Part shown: piece after piece, positions 41,283 through 52,300 of the stretch | Layout of the letters: every line of letters starts with the position of its first letter | How positions within the stretch are numbered: position 1 is the first letter of the stretch | Translations under genes and position numbers: made by a program | Assembly (NCBI GenBank): GCA_964019425.1 | Contig: OZ025788.1 | Span: 744,001-808,000 of the forward strand | Length of the DNA stretch: 64,000 nt | Origin: Flectonema sp. DT1601 | Lineage: Eukaryota; Euglenozoa; Diplonemea; Diplonemida; Diplonemidae | Direction of reading: 5' to 3' | The notes under the pieces: model-generated | Seen by the model: only the letters and a program-made list of their open reading frames with translations | Told to the model about the DNA's origin: nothing | Database searches by the model: none

Positions 41283-44200
41283 CTAAAAAGCAATAAAAAA
41301 TACAAACGTTCTCAGCAGTGCTTCGGTGTTGGGTCGTTTCTCAGGGTCGCGTAGAGTGCAGGAGTCGAATATGTCCCTAGCACATCGTGGAATATCCTCT
41401 GTTAGTATTAGTGTTTGATGAATAATTTAAAAAGTATCTATTTTTGTTATAAAACAATTCAAACCTGTTATCGTTGGCGCAAAATCCTCTTCGCTCCCCA
41501 ACTGAAACAGAAACCGGTGAGGCATGAACGGTTTCCCATCAGTGAATACGTAAGGAACCGTACCGATAATAAGTTGAGCTAATGTGATTCCGACTCCCCA
41601 GATGTCAGAGGCGTATCCTGCATGGCCACGTGCAGCTTCAGGAGCCATGTAGAGAGGGGTTCCCTGTTAGGATTTTATTATTTTTTATCAATTACCACAA
41701 CAGTAAACAGGTGCAAACAACAAACCTGAACATTTGCGATGCCCGTGACCTTAGCAAGCTGCTGTGATGCTCCAAAGTCAGACAGCTTCGCCTGACCATC
41801 AATATGAAGAAGAACATTATGAGGTTTTACATCTCTGTGAACGATGCTATTGTCGTGAAGGAACTTAAGTCCTCGTAGTATATCAACCAAGTACCTACTA
41901 ATACATGAAAGCGGGAGGGATCCATAGTACTCGAGTAGGGTGATGAGTGAACCACCAGCTAAGAACTCCATACAAATAACAATATACAATCCCGACACCT
42001 GACTAGCTAAATATGCAACAATATTATCGTGACGTAGTTTGGTTAGTAGTTCCACTTCATTTACTAATTCTTCAGTTGCTGCTTCTTGAGAACTCGGAGG
42101 AGCTGCGTCAACATTTCCCTGCTGAGCTGCAAGTTTTCGTCGTCTGTGAGCGTGCTTAGAATTCGCAACGCTGTTCTTCGGAGGAAGTTTTAATATTTTC
42201 ATCGCAACTAAACTCCCGTGTTCACTCATTCCTTTATACACTTCTCCAAAGGCACCAGTTCCAAGTAGTTTACCACTTCGTGACCATTTCACACCTTTTC
42301 TGTCCACAAACTCTTGTTGAAGAGAACCAACTTGAAGTTGCAAGTCACTCTTTCGTGCATCAATAATGTCCTGCTTGAGGCGATTTGCTTCTTCTGCTTT
42401 GTTTTCGGCTGCTCTTCTGGCGACTGCCATAATTTTATTTCCGGCTTCTTGGATTTTTCCAATCCTTTTATTTTCAGTAACCAGATCACTGTTATAGGGA
42501 GTGTCTCCTGTCGTGTTGTCCTGTTGACTAGCATGCCGAGCGTTGACCGAAGGTGAAAACGGAGGCCGCACTGGTTCAACGGATGAAAATGTTTCCTTAC
42601 ACGCAAATCTCTCATAGTCTTCCCAACCTCGATCATTTCTCAAAAATGGAGAGACAGGTACTTGGGTTAAGATATCTCCACTCAAAAACAACTGACATAT
42701 TCTAGCAATACGAAACGCTTGATAGTCAGTTGGGAACTTAACCAGTTGTAAGGTCATGTGTTCAACACATTTTGAGAAATCACGATTTCTAAAACAATTA
42801 AAACCATTTTCATAATGTTTTGAAGTGTATTGTTTCTTTGATCCCTCGTCCCCAGATTTACAACAGCGAACCATTTCGTAGACAGAATTAGCCTTTCCGA
42901 TACACTCATCTGATAAGGGATCTCGAGGTCCTTGAATGACGTCAACTATTCGACAGATGAACGAGTCAGCGCAGGCATCCTTTACTAATTCATTACAAAG
43001 GATACGACATCGATTCCTTTCAGAAAGTCTGATAAAATCATTAGCTAACGAAACAGTTTCTCCACACACAACCGGAGCACGTTGATCTGGAATCCCCGAG
43101 AGACCAGCAAAGGTAGTACCAGAAGTAACCGCCATCGACCACATTGCTTGATTTCCAATCATATCCTCAAACACATCTCTAATATAAATAGCTGCGTGTG
43201 ATGCTCTTAAAGCGTGATATGGTTGATCATCGTGGCTATTCCATGAGACTATGATATTATTTGCGGTTATAACAATCGGTACACCGTCGTAGTCTTTTAT
43301 TCTGCTTAAGACTATTTCTGATACAACGTGAGCTATTTCCATATGTTCATCAAGGATAGCAGTATTGTTCATAAGTATGTGGGCATCGACTACTAAAATG
43401 GTTGCTTTCTTTGCGCGGATGCCTCCGTTTGAACGTTTGACTTGTCGTTTATTACATCTTCGTTTATTCTCACCTTCAAGCAGGTCAGCGATACCGAGAG
43501 TTTCGGATAGTTTTCGTGCGCTACCTCTACGAGGAGGAGCAGGACTACCTAGTTGAGAACATTCAACCATGTCTGAACTTCCCTGTTCACTGCTGTGTTC
43601 ATTCTCCCGAACATCTTCAAAGAAAGACGACTCAGAATAAGTAGTCGGCTGACTATCAGACTTCGGACTGTCAATAGGATTTATTTGTTCGCTGTTTTTC
43701 TTCTCAGCGATTCTTATTGGAGGAACTTTGCTTAATACAGCACTCGGTACGAAGCTTATTATCTCTATGGTCCACGATACTAATTCTGAGTACATAATTT
43801 GTAATTTAAATATTTCAGATACACACGAAGGATTATATAAATACAACTCTATATCTCTCTCAGGATCAATTAGATTACAATGTCTACTCATATGTCTAAT
43901 CAGCTCTGAGTGTCGATGAAAAAACAAAATAGCCAACGTCACTCCCGCAAAACAAATCGACCAACTTGTCAATATAAAACCAGTCGACAACAGGTCTGAA
44001 TTGCCATCTGCGATAACTGCTATTCCAACAGAGAGGAATTTAGATATTAAAACAACACTTTTATAAGGTAATCGATCACTTACTAATTGGTTTTCATAAT
44101 TCGATGTATTATATAAAAACACAACAGAGTCATCCAAACCAGAAGTCCAATACGAAACGTTTGATATTTCAGCAATGGTTACAAGTCCGCCACGACGATA

Positions 44201-44635
44201 ATAAATTGATGATGGTCCCCAGAGAGGTCGTTCTCTTAACTGTCCCAAATATCTAAAATGATATGTTGGAAGTGGTTTAGTAGTATACGTTGGATCCCAT
44301 TGTGGATATGAGCATTGCTGTACGATTTGATGCGAAGTTAAATTAAATATATTAACAGAGATTATACCTTTTGGATTAAAAGGATCTCTTTGAATTGGAT
44401 AGCAAGCAGCATTCTTAACAGCACCTGTGACTACAACAGATTCCCATATTCGTATTGTTTGCATCACTGCGGACTTTGCAGCGAATAGTCTTTCTTGTGT
44501 TAGTAACTCTAACGATCTGGTGTTTAAATTTTCATACTCTGGCTGCAACCAAATAAACAACAATCCCATTGGTATCGATACCGTAACTAGCAGCAACACA
44601 ACAGGTGACCATAACGTAACTCGGGGAAGATGCAT
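41283..44635 (-). CDS. Transmembrane kinase with degenerate nucleotide-cyclase domain, 3 exons
   Basis: Exons 44635-41726, 41663-41465 and 41398-41283 give 1074 residues with frame kept across both joins. TM1 about 10-31, an extracytoplasmic segment with Cys, TM2 about 210-243, then a class III cyclase-like domain (about 405-560: ATILVVDAHI, later GETVSLANDF). The second metal Asp is missing (ITANN where active enzymes have GD), so cyclase activity is doubtful. A short coiled coil (about 725-770) precedes a STE11-like kinase (about 785-1065) with GTGAFGEVY, VAMKIL, HRDVKPHN, DFGA, and, across intron 1, GTPLYMAPE. The kinase looks active. Trypanosomatids have TM kinases of the same build. The 5' leader holds a strong hairpin (separate entry). 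Confidence 0.92.
41399..41464 (-). other. Intron 2 of the kinase/cyclase gene
   Basis: 66 nt, donor GTTTGA, acceptor end TACTAACAG. The branch-like TACTAAC overlaps the acceptor. Phase 1 join gives PTITEDIPRC. Confidence 0.85.
41664..41725 (-). other. Intron 1 of the kinase/cyclase gene
   Basis: 62 nt, donor GTTTGT, acceptor end CCTAACAG. Phase 0 join restores the activation segment NVQGTPLYMAPE. Confidence 0.88.
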
Positions 44636-44641
44636 CGGCGT

Positions 44642-44673
44642 TTACTCCCCCCCCCTCAGGGGGGGTAGAGTAA
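44642..44673 (-). promoter_or_regulatory. Strong GC hairpin in the 5' leader of the kinase/cyclase gene
   Basis: TTACTC and GAGTAA arms enclose a run of eight C and seven G around a 3-nt loop. The hairpin fills most of the 43-nt leader between the AG acceptor (TTTTACCCTACAG, exon from 44678) and the ATG at 44633-44635. It is well placed to hinder ribosome scanning or bind a protein. Confidence 0.75.
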
Positions 44674-44875
44674 GGTGCCTGTAGGGTAAAAGAATTCAGT
44701 ATAACAAAAAGAAAATAATCTTTTATTTCTTTGCAACTATCAAATTGTTCTATTTCCATCTGCTTCAATCAGTGTTGCTGTTAAGTAAGAAAAAAAGAAC
44801 AGATAAAGGCAAACTATTTATTATAAATTACATGAAATAAATAAATCGCATTCACCGCGACCTCTTCTCAAATTC

Positions 44876-46207
44876 TTAATCAACTCTAGGCCTCATAGGG
44901 CTGTGTTTCCTTGCTAGGAAAACAATAACGATAGTCAGTATGATCATGATGGGAATTAATCCAACACTATTCGTATTTCTGACAATAATATGACCACTTG
45001 CTTTATGCTGGTCAACTGACGAAGGAATGCCTGTGGGTGGTTGTTTCTTCACAGAAACAGTTCTGTGAGATTCTTCTTCTTCAAAAGGAACCCATCGAAG
45101 GTCACCACATTTTGAATTATCGGAACTCCATCCGGACGTTAAATTCATTCCACATTGAACTTCGTATTGCTCTCTTGTACGACGAGTTCCAAAACCGTAT
45201 TGTCCGATATCTTCCTTTTTTCCTCCAGGTAGACCAAGAAGTCCTTTTAATCTGTTGTAAGATTTGATGCTTTCACCACCACTACCACCTGCATGCCACT
45301 TCTTAGGATCTGATTGAGCTATTGTGTAATCGTGAAATAATAATGAGCGACTAGGAGCGTACACATCGTATCCGTGAGTGAATAAACGAATCGCTCGAGT
45401 GAACTCTTCTCCATCAAACACTCCCCGAGTGTTTGGATCGTGAGGGACTCGACGCTCTGCATGGCATTTGCTGAAAGAAAATCCAGCACCCCAAAAACAT
45501 GATCTAATTGGTCGTGTTAATGACTTGCCAGCTGATGCTTGTTGATTTCTTACCATTCCAAACATACCACCAACAGTTGAACACATTAAAGGAACTTCAT
45601 GCCATTTATTTATATTGCTGCCGACCTCACGAGATGACATGTCTTCAACTCTTTGTAAGTAAGTCGATAGGACAGCGTACTCGTTTTCAGCGTGAGACCA
45701 TTCCTCAATAAGACGCTGATCCCAATGTTTTGTTGGTTGTGTGTGAGCATCAACTTGAAGACAAAAGTCCTCGTCTCCAAGAAGCTCTCCACTAAATGAT
45801 CTCGCATGCATCGGACCGTGCATTGTACGAGCATCAATCTCTTTTATTCGAATTTGGTTTTTATAAGGACAGTGTCCCGGAGTTATTTCTTCCATCAGTC
45901 TGCAGTACTCTTCAAGGCATCGAATATCACCTTCTCTGTACTGCTCAATCACTCCAACACTTACTTTCTCAGGAGTTGCTGAATAAATAAAAAGTTCTGC
46001 CACAGTCCGTCCACACAACTTATCACGATAGGCAGCTATTAAAACATGGATAGTCGAGTCTTTGGGTATTATTGGTTTTGGAGGTTTCTTATCTCCGTCA
46101 TTGTAGTCAACTGGCGTCCAACGACCTCCTTTATGAACATCACCTTCACCTTGAACTGACGGAAGCAAAAACAACGACAGCAGTACAGCGACTGCTGCTG
46201 TTTTCAT
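44876..46207 (-). CDS. GT60-type polypeptide alpha-GlcNAc transferase-like protein
   Basis: 443 residues. Signal peptide 1-20, catalytic domain about 50-335, Ser/Pro-poor linker, and a C-terminal TM (about 418-437, IPIMIILTIVIVFL) with a short basic tail. Motifs fit the GT60 GlcNAc-transferase family (Skp1 and trypanosome mucin type): IHVLIAAYRD, CLQVDAHTQP (the D-x-H metal motif), WGAGFSFSKCH, GVFDGEEF and a late GFGTRRTREQYE. The family transfers GlcNAc from UDP-GlcNAc to hydroxyproline or Ser/Thr of proteins. Predicted topology is type I, unlike the type II of most Golgi transferases. Acceptor CACAACAG lies 5 nt before the ATG. Confidence 0.9.
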   Translation of the reverse strand: MKTAAVAVLLSLFLLPSVQGEGDVHKGGRWTPVDYNDGDKKPPKPIIPKDSTIHVLIAAYRDKLCGRTVAELFIYSATPEKVSVGVIEQYREGDIRCLEEYCRLMEEITPGHCPYKNQIRIKEIDARTMHGPMHARSFSGELLGDEDFCLQVDAHTQPTKHWDQRLIEEWSHAENEYAVLSTYLQRVEDMSSREVGSNINKWHEVPLMCSTVGGMFGMVRNQQASAGKSLTRPIRSCFWGAGFSFSKCHAERRVPHDPNTRGVFDGEEFTRAIRLFTHGYDVYAPSRSLLFHDYTIAQSDPKKWHAGGSGGESIKSYNRLKGLLGLPGGKKEDIGQYGFGTRRTREQYEVQCGMNLTSGWSSDNSKCGDLRWVPFEEEESHRTVSVKKQPPTGIPSSVDQHKASGHIIVRNTNSVGLIPIMIILTIVIVFLARKHSPMRPRVD

Positions 46208-46520
46208 ATTCCTGTTGTGTTCTCTTTAAAATGATTGTAAAGTCTATGAAAACACTGTTAGTGGTACTCCAGTGCAAGGGTAGCATAATACAGAGTGCAG
46301 GGAAGGTGTGTAGTTATTGCCCTCCAAATAAAAAATAAAAAAGAAATGTGCATCAATGCGCATTTTATAAATAAAATACAAACGAGAAGACACCTGAGTT
46401 ACGTTTTCTTTTTTGACCGTTTTTTTTTTTTTTTTTTTTTTTGTTCCGAACAAAACTTGCGTGCATTATTAGCAAAGAATTAACTGCGCTTTTTGTTTTT
46501 TCTTCTTTTTTTCAAGAAGC

Positions 46521-47054
46521 TTACTCATTATCTTCTCCGAGGTTGTTAATAGCTTCCTCAGTAATTTTAATTCGGTTCAGTAGTGAGCCGTATTGATCTC
46601 TTTGTGGAGCTACCTTGCCGTATACTTCGTTGAATGTGTAGATTGACTTCACCCACATTGCGAGAGAGTGTCCTAATGATGAAGCTCTTTTTTGTTTCGC
46701 AAGATCAAAATCCTCGTCTTCAACAAACGGCCGAAGCTTTTCATTGTCAGCATTCTCTCTTTCGAATTCAAGCAGCTGTTTTATGAAGTTAGCATCTCTT
46801 AGAAGTTTCTTTCCGTTTTCCCAACCAGTTTCTCTGTTTAGTAACGTCAATACGGCATCAGTTGTGAGTTTAAATGCCTGCGGTGGCTTTGCAAGAGATC
46901 TTATCACAGAGATATCCTGCATCGTTATTGATCGCAGGGCATTTTCTCCTTCTTCAAGTACTGGGAGGACCTGTTCCAACTCAGCTTCGATTTCCGTTTT
47001 TAGACGATGAGCTTCCTTTTGCATCTCCTCATGATCTGAACGGAGTTGGTCCAT
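46521..47054 (-). CDS. Free-standing dynein stalk / microtubule-binding-domain protein
   Basis: 177 residues from ATG 47052-47054, chosen because the acceptor CTACTCATCAG lies just upstream within the longer frame reaching 47168. The protein is colinear with the stalk of axonemal dynein heavy chains: helix CC1 (about 1-75), the block WENGKKLLRDANFIKQLLEF, then LRPFVEDEDFDLAKQKRASS, LAMWVKSIYTFNEVYGKVAP and the start of CC2. No AAA+ modules lie next to it: the genes on either side are a sugar kinase and a glycosyltransferase, and stop codons close the frame. It could bind microtubules on its own, or be a relic of a dynein gene. Confidence 0.85.
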   Translation of the reverse strand: MDQLRSDHEEMQKEAHRLKTEIEAELEQVLPVLEEGENALRSITMQDISVIRSLAKPPQAFKLTTDAVLTLLNRETGWENGKKLLRDANFIKQLLEFERENADNEKLRPFVEDEDFDLAKQKRASSLGHSLAMWVKSIYTFNEVYGKVAPQRDQYGSLLNRIKITEEAINNLGEDNE

Positions 47055-47362
47055 TTTTGTGTCAAAGTTTCTGATGAGTAGAATACTTCTCCAGTTTCGG
47101 TAATCTATTTCCGATAGAACTGTAAAGATGTCGGTTACGACTATAAATCGGTAACTCAACCACTGCAATTATTATCGAAAGAAAAAAAGAGTAGCTTTTT
47201 CAAAAACTTCTCAAGGCTTGCATATTTAATGAAAATAAAATAGTAAAAGGTTCACAAGCAGTTCAGCAACACGTGTTACCAATACAGAGTCTACTCTGGT
47301 GGACGTGAATACTATCTTCTGTTGTCGTTGGAGTTTACATCTGCTGGCAGTTTCTATAGTGC

Positions 47363-48376
47363 TCATATCCCGATTTCTTCTCGGGTTAGTGGTGGGTTGC
47401 AAGCACCTAATCTCGTTACAGTAATACCACCTGCCTTATTGCCAGCAGTCATAGCACTGGTAAGCCGACTGTTGAGATCGCTTTCACTGTCTTTGTTGAG
47501 AATCCAGCTACAGAGAAAACCAGCATCGAAACCATCACCTGCACCAGTTGGATCCCTGACGGTGACTGATGACTGAGGGGATACTGCTAATTCAGTTGTA
47601 TTGCAACCAGCTTTACCAACTTTAACAACAACCAGAACTGAAGGAAAAGCATCAGTCAGAATCTTACTAAGCACAGTACCCGAAGACTCACCCTCACGTA
47701 TGTCAGGTTTAATTTCGTTGTACTTTATTATATTGGTGGCTTCGATCTCATTTGGTAAGAACATGTCCATTTCTTTTAATAAGATTTTTAGATTGCCATT
47801 CTCTCCGACCCAATTTTTTGCGGCATCAAATTGCGTATCAAGGGAAAAAGTGATACCAGTTTTCTTCAACTCTCTAACAAGTGAAATGAATTCAGATGTT
47901 TGTAAGAAATTACAATTAAAATATCCATGGATGTGGATGTGCGAACAAGACCGCAAGACTGCGAGAGCTTCCGGGTCCTTCAAAGGCGAGTAGGAATCAT
48001 TAGCAGCATTCGAAGAGATAAAAGCTCTGTCTTGCTGACCAGACAGGACTATACACAGACCGGTAGAGCATTTTTGACATACTTGTGCCGGAGATTCACC
48101 ATTGTTTGCCCACTTAAGCAATCCATCTGCAGCCATAGTTGATAAACTGATGGCTCCGATATCATCATCTCCAACAGCTCCAATAAAAGCGACATCAACA
48201 TCACTTTCATTACGAAGTATTGTTCCGCAATGTCTTGCAGTGTTACATGCACTGCCTCCTAAACTGGTGCTCATCTCGTCAACAGCTCGATCTTCTCCCC
48301 ATCCAGGAAGTGACTTCAGACCACACGCACTGATGTCATAATACAGGTCTCCAATAATACAAATTCTCTTTTTCAT
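47363..48376 (-). CDS. PfkB/ribokinase-family sugar kinase
   Basis: 337 residues from ATG 48374-48376. The frame is open to 48415 without an ATG, and the acceptor ATCTCAAGTAG lies between, so this Met is the start. Signature 1 is seen in GGSACNTARHCGTIL (about residues 41-55) and the catalytic signature 2 in DPTGAGDGFDAGF (about 275-287), where the second GD Asp is the catalytic base. Length fits the family. It phosphorylates a sugar or nucleoside hydroxyl with ATP; the substrate cannot be decided (ribokinase, adenosine-kinase or fructokinase-like). No targeting signal seen. Confidence 0.9.
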   Translation of the reverse strand: MKKRICIIGDLYYDISACGLKSLPGWGEDRAVDEMSTSLGGSACNTARHCGTILRNESDVDVAFIGAVGDDDIGAISLSTMAADGLLKWANNGESPAQVCQKCSTGLCIVLSGQQDRAFISSNAANDSYSPLKDPEALAVLRSCSHIHIHGYFNCNFLQTSEFISLVRELKKTGITFSLDTQFDAAKNWVGENGNLKILLKEMDMFLPNEIEATNIIKYNEIKPDIREGESSGTVLSKILTDAFPSVLVVVKVGKAGCNTTELAVSPQSSVTVRDPTGAGDGFDAGFLCSWILNKDSESDLNSRLTSAMTAGNKAGGITVTRLGACNPPLTREEIGI

Positions 48377-49355
48377 AATCTTAAAAACCCTACTTGAGAT
48401 ATATTTGATTAACACACAAAAGAGTCGAGTGAGTACTCATTACTCACTTTGGATTACAGCTACAGTAGAATTCCACAAACAGGTAAGTTATCGAACGTTC
48501 GTATGAGTGTTTCTTGGTTAAAAAAGAAATATGATGATTGTGAACACAGAACAATGAAAATATAGACTCCTCTCCATCCAGTGACACAGAAGTCAAAAAC
48601 TACCGCCGAATGTGGCAGTAGCGTGCAGTAAGCACATTAAATAAGAGACCCACAGAGAGGAAATAAAAGGCACTTGCAAACCAAGTATTTGGTAATTGCC
48701 TCTCGCATATCAAAACCTAACAACGGAAGAGAAATTTGTGATTTGTTTCTCACGCGTCATCTCAGGTTCTAGAATTAGAATAACAAAACAAAATTTTTTT
48801 AAACGGGTAAAAGGACAATCAGAAAGTTAAGTCACCATCTGATACCAGTCATCTCAGCGAAAGTAAATTCGCTTGAGTGCCAACACCATTTGTCTGATTG
48901 AAAACAGAAATATTTGGATGGCTCCTCCCAACAGATAAAGAAAACAGCTCTCATGATGAAGCAGAATGGGTTGGGCTAGTAGGGTACCTGTTTCATGTTC
49001 ACAACGGAAAAGCAAATAACGAAAACTTAGGAAAAACGAAAAAAATCTGTAAGAAGAAACCAAGTAAAAGTTATATTTACATCGGGGTGATAATAATTTT
49101 TTTCTTTGTCGAACAATTCGAATAAAAAAGATTCACAAATAGAACTGTGCGACTCGTTCGTAAGACGCAGATCTCACAAACAAGCAACCCACTCGAAAAG
49201 TAAATACATAAATCGATTGATTCTCTCTCAAAGTAAATGTTCGAAGGCGTGCTGTTAACAAGAGTACGAGTTAGACAAACAGGATTTCGGTTAGATTCCA
49301 CAATTCGATTCGATTAAAGGACAAGAACTAAACAAAAAGAAATTCCTCAGAGACA
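48377..49355. other. Intergenic, no gene seen
   Basis: About 1 kb without convincing open frames; presumed leader of the PfkB gene at its left side and the 3' flank of the Cys-rich gene at its right. Confidence 0.6.
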
Positions 49356-52300
49356 CTACCACTCTCCGTACTTTGGTTCTTTGAAATTCGGTGTCAACTC
49401 TTCCTGTTGATCATTTTCAAATGAAATCTCTGGGTCTACACCTTGAAGAAAGCTTCCCAGTCTGGCTGCTGGTGTTTTCTGAAAACACAATAACTTTATA
49501 ACAATAGCAGCAATAATAACAACGATAATACAAGCCAAGAGAATAACAACCCACGTCAGGTTTCCATCATCATCTGAAGCAGCAGCAGCTTGTAAGTTGT
49601 TGCTGGAGTTCGTTGGGCTAACAGTTCCAGGAACTGGAGTTCCCGAAACAGAAGGAGGTGTTGGTGTTCTAGGACCAGAAGGAGGTCTTGGAGTTGGTGG
49701 TAATGTTATTGGTCTAATAACACAAATAGAGTAACCAGTTGGACTAACATCACAATCTTCTAGAGGACCACATGTAATTCCTTCACAACTTGTAACACAA
49801 TTATAATCATTAATCGATTCTGTTATGTATCTACAAACTGTTCTTTCTGGACATATCCCACAATGATCATCTGGTGATAATGTTACCCCAGGTGGTGGTG
49901 GTACTGGTGTAAATGGTACATCTGTTGGCAGGGCTGTGGGAGGTGCCTGGGATGGAGCTGTTTGTGAATAGATTGCATTCAACTAACAATTATGAAATAG
50001 TAATAAAATAATAAAACATACCTAAACAACCATTGACCTCAAACACACCATTACTAAAAGGACAAACAAGTGTCGGTGTAATACTTCCTGATTGATAGTA
50101 ACCATCAGAACACGAGATGGTACCACACTGCTCTGTTCTCGTACAAGAAGGAATGCTTGCTGTAAAACCACTACCAGGGATAACTAACGGTGAGAGACAT
50201 GTGTTTGCTGTTTGGATTGTTTTAATGATTGAAAATAACTATTTCCAAAGTGCTGCTAAATAAGAATATCATTACATACAATCACATCCAGTAAGTTTGA
50301 AATCCCCTCCCTGAACAGGACAAGAAATAGAAGGAGTCCCACTAGCAGTGTAACCTCGAGCACATGTAATCTGACCACAGGATGTTGCTGTAGTACAGTT
50401 TGGATTCATTGTTGCGAAGGGTTGTACAGCAGACAAGTCTTGAGGTTGACAGATGTTCTCTTTGCAATTCACTCCAATTAGTGCACCACCTTCAGTTGGA
50501 CAAACAACTGAAGGAGTGCCACTACTACTATATCCTGTACTGCATTGAACTGTTCCACAACTACTTACAGATGTGCATTGATCTCCTATCGTAGTGTATC
50601 CTATTAATACTGTTGGTACACATGTATTCTCAATACAACCATTTCCTGTAAACAACCCACCGTGAGTCACACACATTAACTCTGCTTTTGTATCAACATG
50701 ATAACCTGCTGCACATATAACAGGAGAGCATCCTGACGCTGTCGTACATGTTGGTCCTCCACCGGAAATGTATTCAGGCAGCTGTCCAGCAGTTATTGAC
50801 TGACAGATGTTTTCTGTTTTTTTTTTTTTTTTTGATAAGTTCGATGACAATCAAATAACACTATGAGTTGGTTTCCTCCCTCAAGTGTGAAGTTCTAATC
50901 AACTTTTGTGGCGGCAATTCATCACCGAATATTACGTCTGTTTACAATTAACAAAATCAAATAATTATAAAAGTATACCTTCACAACATATCGCAGCAGT
51001 GCAATTCGTACATATCGGAGAAGTAGAGACTTTGTGAGAACCAACAGGGCAGGTTACACTCGCACAAGAAGTTGATATGCAGCAAACATTCGAATCACAA
51101 GATGCGATTGAATTATTCGCACAAGTAATGTTTGCAGCGTTCGGTGAAGGAGAAAACGCATTTTGCTGACAAATAGTATACAGCGGGTTTGCACAGTTAG
51201 CAAAACAGCAGGTTTCATCATCACAACCTCCTACTTGACACTGAATAGATCTTTGTAAGGTGTAACCAGATGATGGGCAACTGTATCCGGTACAAGTTTC
51301 TAGTTGGGAATTAGATTTTATTTTTTAATGTTGTATGAGTAAATGAGAATAAACCAATAGTAATAAATATTAAAACATACGTCTACAACAAGTACTTGAG
51401 TCACAGTCTACAGCAGGGTTTCCCGAAACACCAGTACAAGCCGTTGTATTATATTGGTCAACTAAGAAAAGACCAACTGATGAATCGCAACCTCCAAATG
51501 ATTGATGTGCGCAGGTAGCTTCACACTCGTGATCCCAACTGGAAGTGCTGGTGTTGAAAACAGTAACGCCTCCGACTTCTATTTGGTATCCAATATTACA
51601 ATTACAAAGACCTAATGGAGAAGCATTCATTGGACAACTAACTGGAGAACAAGGATCAGCTACAATGAATACTCCTCCTAAAGTAGGACATGATAGAACT
51701 GGAGACCCATCATATCCATCACCACAACTAACAGTTCCACATCCACTAACAGAATTACAAAGACTACCACTAATCCCACTAAAGATATGTCCAGGGAATG
51801 AAGTTCTTGGTTGAATGCAGGTATTCTCACGGCAGGTAATCTTTTCAGCAGGTGGAACAGAGTTTGGAGCTCCTTGCTGACACTCTAAAAGGCCATCAGC
51901 TCCATTGAACCCGTCATCACAAGATAACGTACAGCTATTAGTGGTAACTGCTTTTAATTGAACTCCTGGAATACATCCATTTACTTGACCAGATATAATC
52001 CCTGTTCCAAATCCAGAATATGGACTGCAAACTTTTTCATTGCATTGTAGTGGCGTTTGACTTAGGCGGGTGTTGTAGTCACAGGTTACGTTTGCTGTGG
52101 TTTCCATGTAACCAGATGAGCACTTTACAGTACATCGAGGTTTATCATAAGTTAGACTTTCATTATTTAAACATCCATTTATATCACCAGGAATAGCGAA
52201 TGAAGGAAACACAAAGGGAGAACATGGTATTGGATCACATCCACCTTCGAAGTGTGTTCCATTGTAGGTAATCGTTCCTTCATAACCACTTGAACAAGCA

